Assembly (NCBI GenBank): GCA_902782395.1
Contig: CACZNF010000040.1
Span: 1-8,322 of the forward strand
Direction: 5' to 3'
DNA length: 8,322 bases
Source of the DNA: an uncultured Erysipelotrichaceae bacterium
Lineage (GTDB): Bacteria > Bacillota_I > Bacilli_A > RFN20 > CAG-826
This document shows positions 6,081 to 8,322 of this stretch, piece after piece. Position 1 is the first letter of the stretch. Each line of letters begins with the position of its first letter. Below the pieces are notes generated by a model, which saw nothing but the letters and a program-made list of their open reading frames with translations, did no database searches and was not told the DNA's origin. The position numbers were made by a program, and so were the translations under genes.

Positions 6081-6556
6081 TTGTGGTATACCTCATTCCT
6101 ATTTATTTTAAACGCGCGATAGATTTGTTCTAATAAGATTAATCTCGTCATTTGATGTAAGAAGGTCATATTTGATAAAGACAATCGGTCGTTGCAACGA
6201 TTCTTTAATTCATCACTTAGACCATATGAGCCTCCGATGACAAAGGAGATATTTGATCCCCCTAGAACAAATTTATCTTCTATATATTTAGCGAATTCTT
6301 CACTAGTTAATTGTTTTTTAACTAAATCTAAACCAATTAAGTATTCGTTGTTCTTTAACTGTTTAAGTATCTTTTGTCCCTCTTTATTTTTGACATTTTC
6401 AATATCCTTAGGACTTGGATTATTTGGGACACCTTCATCATCCACTTCGACGATTTCCACTTGCGTGTAGGCCTCTAAGCGTTTGAGATATTCATTAATG
6501 CCTTGTTTTAAATAGGCTTCTTTTAAGTGCCCAATTGCGTAAATCTTAATCTTCAT
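6077..6556 (-). CDS. rlmH: 23S rRNA pseudouridine-1915 N3-methyltransferase RlmH
   Basis: A SPOUT-family enzyme that uses S-adenosylmethionine to methylate pseudouridine 1915 in helix 69 of 23S rRNA on assembled ribosomes. Its 159 residues equal the length of the Staphylococcus aureus enzyme (orfX). Visible hallmarks are the N-terminal MKIKIYAIGHLKEAY, the SAM-binding knot segment FVIGGSYGLSDE (105-116), LSLSNMTF (125-132), LLEQIYRAFKI (141-151) and the terminal NEVYHK. Two positions differ from the Staphylococcus sequence: Leu133 where TFPHQ has proline, and Asn154 where RGExYHK has glycine. The start at 6556 lies inside walJ (11-base overlap) with a perfect AGGAGG at 6568-6573, part of a hairpin. 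The TGA stop forms ATGA with the next start. No insertion is present at the 3' end, the site used by SCC elements in staphylococci. Confidence 0.97.
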   Translation of the reverse strand: MKIKIYAIGHLKEAYLKQGINEYLKRLEAYTQVEIVEVDDEGVPNNPSPKDIENVKNKEGQKILKQLKNNEYLIGLDLVKKQLTSEEFAKYIEDKFVLGGSNISFVIGGSYGLSDELKNRCNDRLSLSNMTFLHQMTRLILLEQIYRAFKINRNEVYHK

Positions 6557-7304
6557 GAGGTAAATGACCTCCTGAAAGTGATTTCCATTGGTTCGCGCAC
6601 CTGATTAAATATTTATCCTTATTAATATGGAAATGCGCGAAGATCTTTTCGTAAGCTTCTAAAGCGGTTTCTGGTGTATTAGCCTCTTCAGAAAGATGGG
6701 CTAAAGTAATCTCTTTAGTGTTTTCCCCAATGATAGAGATAGAAGCAACCGCACTATCTTCATTACAAAGGTGACCATATTCCCCTAAGATACGTTGTTT
6801 TAATTCAAATGTACGTTTCGTCGCTAAAAGCATCTTAATATCATGATTCGATTCAATAATGAGATAAGTAGGATTTTTCACTAAGGGAATATTCTCTTCT
6901 AAAAAGACTCCTGTATCAGTCATATAAAATAAAGATTCTTCTTTATCCTTAATAAAATAGCCACATGGGTTTTTCGCATCATGGCTAGTTCTAATTGGGG
7001 TAATCACAAAGTCCCCGACTTTAAATGGTTTATTAACTTCCACGACATTAGATAAAGAAGAAGGAAGTGTTCCTTCTAAAGCGTACATAATCTTTGGAGA
7101 GATGAACTTTAAACCAGAGATATGGTCAGTATGATCATGGGTAAATAAGGCACCCGTGATATCGTTTACTGTTAAATTGATTTCATTTAAGCCCTCGGTT
7201 AAACGGGTTAATGAAATACCCATATCAATTAATAATACGGACTTATTTGAGACAATAATTGTAGCGTTACCTTTACTTCCAGAAGCGATGATATGATAAA
7301 ACAT
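6546..7304 (-). CDS. walJ: MBL-fold metallohydrolase of the WalJ/YycJ family
   Basis: A cytoplasmic metallo-beta-lactamase-fold protein, 252 residues. The metal site is visible as H56-x-H58-x-D60-H61 (FTHDHTDH), H108 (TSHDA), D130 (TDTG) and H203 (LAHLSEEAN). Family-typical pieces are ASGSKGN at 7-13, LLIDMG at 24-29, SNHD at 152-155 and LKQRILGEYGHLCN at 168-181. The family (YycJ/WalJ) is predicted to be an exonuclease-like hydrolase and has been linked to coordinating cell division with replication in Gram-positives; its true substrate is not settled. It normally follows walRKHI. Here it directly follows dnaB, and its ATG overlaps the dnaB TAA as TAATG with only a weak ribosome site, so it probably depends on re-initiation. 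It overlaps rlmH by 11 bases. Confidence 0.9.
   Translation of the reverse strand: MFYHIIASGSKGNATIIVSNKSVLLIDMGISLTRLTEGLNEINLTVNDITGALFTHDHTDHISGLKFISPKIMYALEGTLPSSLSNVVEVNKPFKVGDFVITPIRTSHDAKNPCGYFIKDKEESLFYMTDTGVFLEENIPLVKNPTYLIIESNHDIKMLLATKRTFELKQRILGEYGHLCNEDSAVASISIIGENTKEITLAHLSEEANTPETALEAYEKIFAHFHINKDKYLIRCANQWKSLSGGHLPHED
6554..6573 (-). promoter_or_regulatory. rlmH ribosome site within a masking hairpin
   Basis: The minus-strand AGGAGG (6573-6568) overlaps the arm GAGGT (6571-6567), which pairs perfectly with ACCTC (6561-6557) across a 5-base loop. The ATG follows directly (6556-6554). The site is also the coding sequence for the last residues of WalJ, whose stop is at 6546-6548. 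A ribosome finishing walJ would melt the hairpin, so this is a plausible device for coupling rlmH translation to walJ. Confidence 0.6.
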
Positions 7305-8322
7305 TAGTTGCCACTATTCTCGTTAATTTCTTTCATTTGTTTGAGCCATTCTTCACTTGGTTCATCGAAACGACCGAAACTCTTATAGAAGAACAAATAA
7401 GCGTTACCTGTTTGACCATTTCTGTTTTTAGCGACGTTTACTTCAACGTAAGAGACGTCACCACCCATTGGTTCACCAGTAATTCTTTCTTTTTGTTCCT
7501 TAACCATTTCAAAACGTTCACTAGAAGAGAGATTACCTAGCTTCTTGTTACCTGCAGCGTTACTAGCGCTTGGGTTACGACTATTTTTATAATAGTCTTC
7601 ACGATATAAAAGCATCACGACGTCAGCGTCTTGTTCGATAGAACCAGAGTCACGTAAGTCGGAAAGAATTGGTCTTTTATTTTCACCACGTTTTTCAACG
7701 TCACGAGATAATTGAGAAACGACAATAATTGGGACTTCTAATTCTCTGGCTAGTGCCTTTAACGCTAAGGAAGTCTTACGCACTTCTTCTTGACGTGAGT
7801 CACTACCTTTAGAAGAACCACCTGTGGTAATTAAACCTAAGTAGTCGACAATAATTAAACCTAAATCAGGATTTTCGGCGTGGAGCTTACGGCTCTTAGC
7901 GATAATATCCATTAATTTACCATTTGGAGAGTCATCGATATAGATTGGTAGATGACCAATCTTATCAATTGCGGTGGCGACTTTGGCGCGATCAATACCC
8001 ACAAGGTTACCTGTGGTAATCTTGGTTAAGGAGACAGAAGAGTCCACACCGATAAGACGTTTAACAAGAGCTTCCGCTGGCATTTCGAGTGAGAAGATAG
8101 CCACAGGTCTATTAGTTCTGTTCGCGCTTCTATAAGCGAAGTTAAGCGCTAAAGCGGTCTTACCAACAGATGGACGAGCGGCAACGATAATCATGTCACC
8201 TGGTTGGAAACCTTGGGTGATATCGTTTAGTTTATCAAAACCCGTTGTTAAACCGGTGACACCATCCGCTTTCATTTCTTTAGGTGTTTCAATGGTCATT
8301 TTGACATTTTCCGCGACTTCTT
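7304..8322 (-). CDS. dnaB: Replicative DNA helicase DnaB, C-terminal part (5' end off right edge)
   Basis: The frame stays open from the TAA at 7304-7306 to the window edge (residues EVAENVK precede the internal Met at 8299), so the N-terminal domain lies outside. The visible part is the RecA-like motor of the hexameric replication-fork helicase, which unwinds DNA with ATP. Counting from the Met at 8299: Walker A ARPSVGKT (41-48), catalytic Glu72 in SLEM, Walker B with Asp152 (IVDYLGLI; usually DYLQLM), motif H3 VSQLSRDVEKR (194-204), and SDLRDSGSIEQDADVVMLLYRED (213-235). The DNA/ATP-contact motif VAKNRNGQTG follows at about 288-297. Between REDYY and that motif lie about 46 residues (238-283) where Bacillus and E. 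coli have around ten, an apparent insertion rich in Asn, Ser, Lys and Glu. Its stop overlaps the walJ start. Confidence 0.97.
   Translation of the reverse strand, partial: EVAENVKMTIETPKEMKADGVTGLTTGFDKLNDITQGFQPGDMIIVAARPSVGKTALALNFAYRSANRTNRPVAIFSLEMPAEALVKRLIGVDSSVSLTKITTGNLVGIDRAKVATAIDKIGHLPIYIDDSPNGKLMDIIAKSRKLHAENPDLGLIIVDYLGLITTGGSSKGSDSRQEEVRKTSLALKALARELEVPIIVVSQLSRDVEKRGENKRPILSDLRDSGSIEQDADVVMLLYREDYYKNSRNPSASNAAGNKKLGNLSSSERFEMVKEQKERITGEPMGGDVSYVEVNVAKNRNGQTGNAYLFFYKSFGRFDEPSEEWLKQMKEINENSGN
7451..7588 (-). other. Extra segment within DnaB motor domain
   Basis: This stretch encodes residues 238-283 of the visible DnaB, from KNSRNPSASNAAGN to GGDVSY. It lies between the YREDYY strand and the EVNVAKNRNG strand. 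The first part looks disordered; the second (SSERFEMVKEQKERIT) could be a charged helix. The frame is intact on both sides, so this is a protein insertion, not a frameshift, and there is no splice-like or intein-like signature. Confidence 0.7.

Noticed and set aside
7451..7588. Intein or frameshift as the explanation of the DnaB extra segment
   Set aside because: The segment is far too short for an intein, lacks splice-junction residues, and the frame is continuous with intact motifs on both sides.
1..8322. CRISPR arrays, transposases, tRNA or rRNA genes
   Set aside because: No regularly spaced repeats, transposase-like proteins, cloverleaf-like segments or rRNA-like stretches were seen.

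Overview
The window looks like chromosomal DNA from an uncultured low-GC member of the Bacilli, probably a host-associated relative of the Erysipelotrichia/RF39/Izemoplasma-type lineages. The reasons are AT-rich intergenic regions, strong AGAGG/AGGAGG ribosome sites, lipoproteins with Ser/Thr-rich linkers after the lipobox, and the gene order dnaB-walJ-rlmH, which echoes the dnaB...walRKHIJ...rlmH region of Staphylococcus and Bacillus. TGA is used as a stop (rlmH) and the tryptophan codons I checked are TGG, so this is not a mycoplasma-type genetic code. The exact lineage is inference.

Layout, left to right. 1-714 (minus) is the N-terminal 238 codons of a lipoprotein with a Y_phosphatase3-like tyrosine phosphatase domain; it runs off the left edge. 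811-834 holds a C(UUCG)G-capped terminator for the next gene. 863-2839 (minus) is a large lipoprotein with three beta-sandwich-like repeats and recurring HxH/CxxC mini-motifs. 2840-3171 is a 332-base gap with a leader, dyads and the xylA terminator. 3172-4494 (minus) is a complete xylose isomerase. 4495-4755 is a divergent control region with inverted repeats and a good plus-strand promoter. 4756-5808 (plus) is a multi-pass membrane protein with a large outside domain, possibly DUF1189-like.

5805-8322 (minus) is one tightly packed operon: dnaB (5' end beyond the right edge), walJ (MBL-fold hydrolase), rlmH (23S rRNA methyltransferase) and a 91-residue unknown protein. Each junction overlaps (TAATG, 11 bases, ATGA), which implies translational coupling. 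The operon collides tail to tail with the membrane-protein gene, the two stop codons sharing two bases.

The right half is core housekeeping (replication, rRNA modification). The left half is sugar metabolism and the cell surface. The most unusual points are a DnaB helicase with an extra segment of about 37 residues just before its arginine-finger motif, a hairpin that would mask the rlmH ribosome site, the coupled 91-residue unknown protein, substitutions in the RlmH signature, and the HxH/CxxC lipoprotein. I saw no mobile element, CRISPR array, tRNA, rRNA or recognisable riboswitch, and nothing that clearly amounts to a new multi-gene system.
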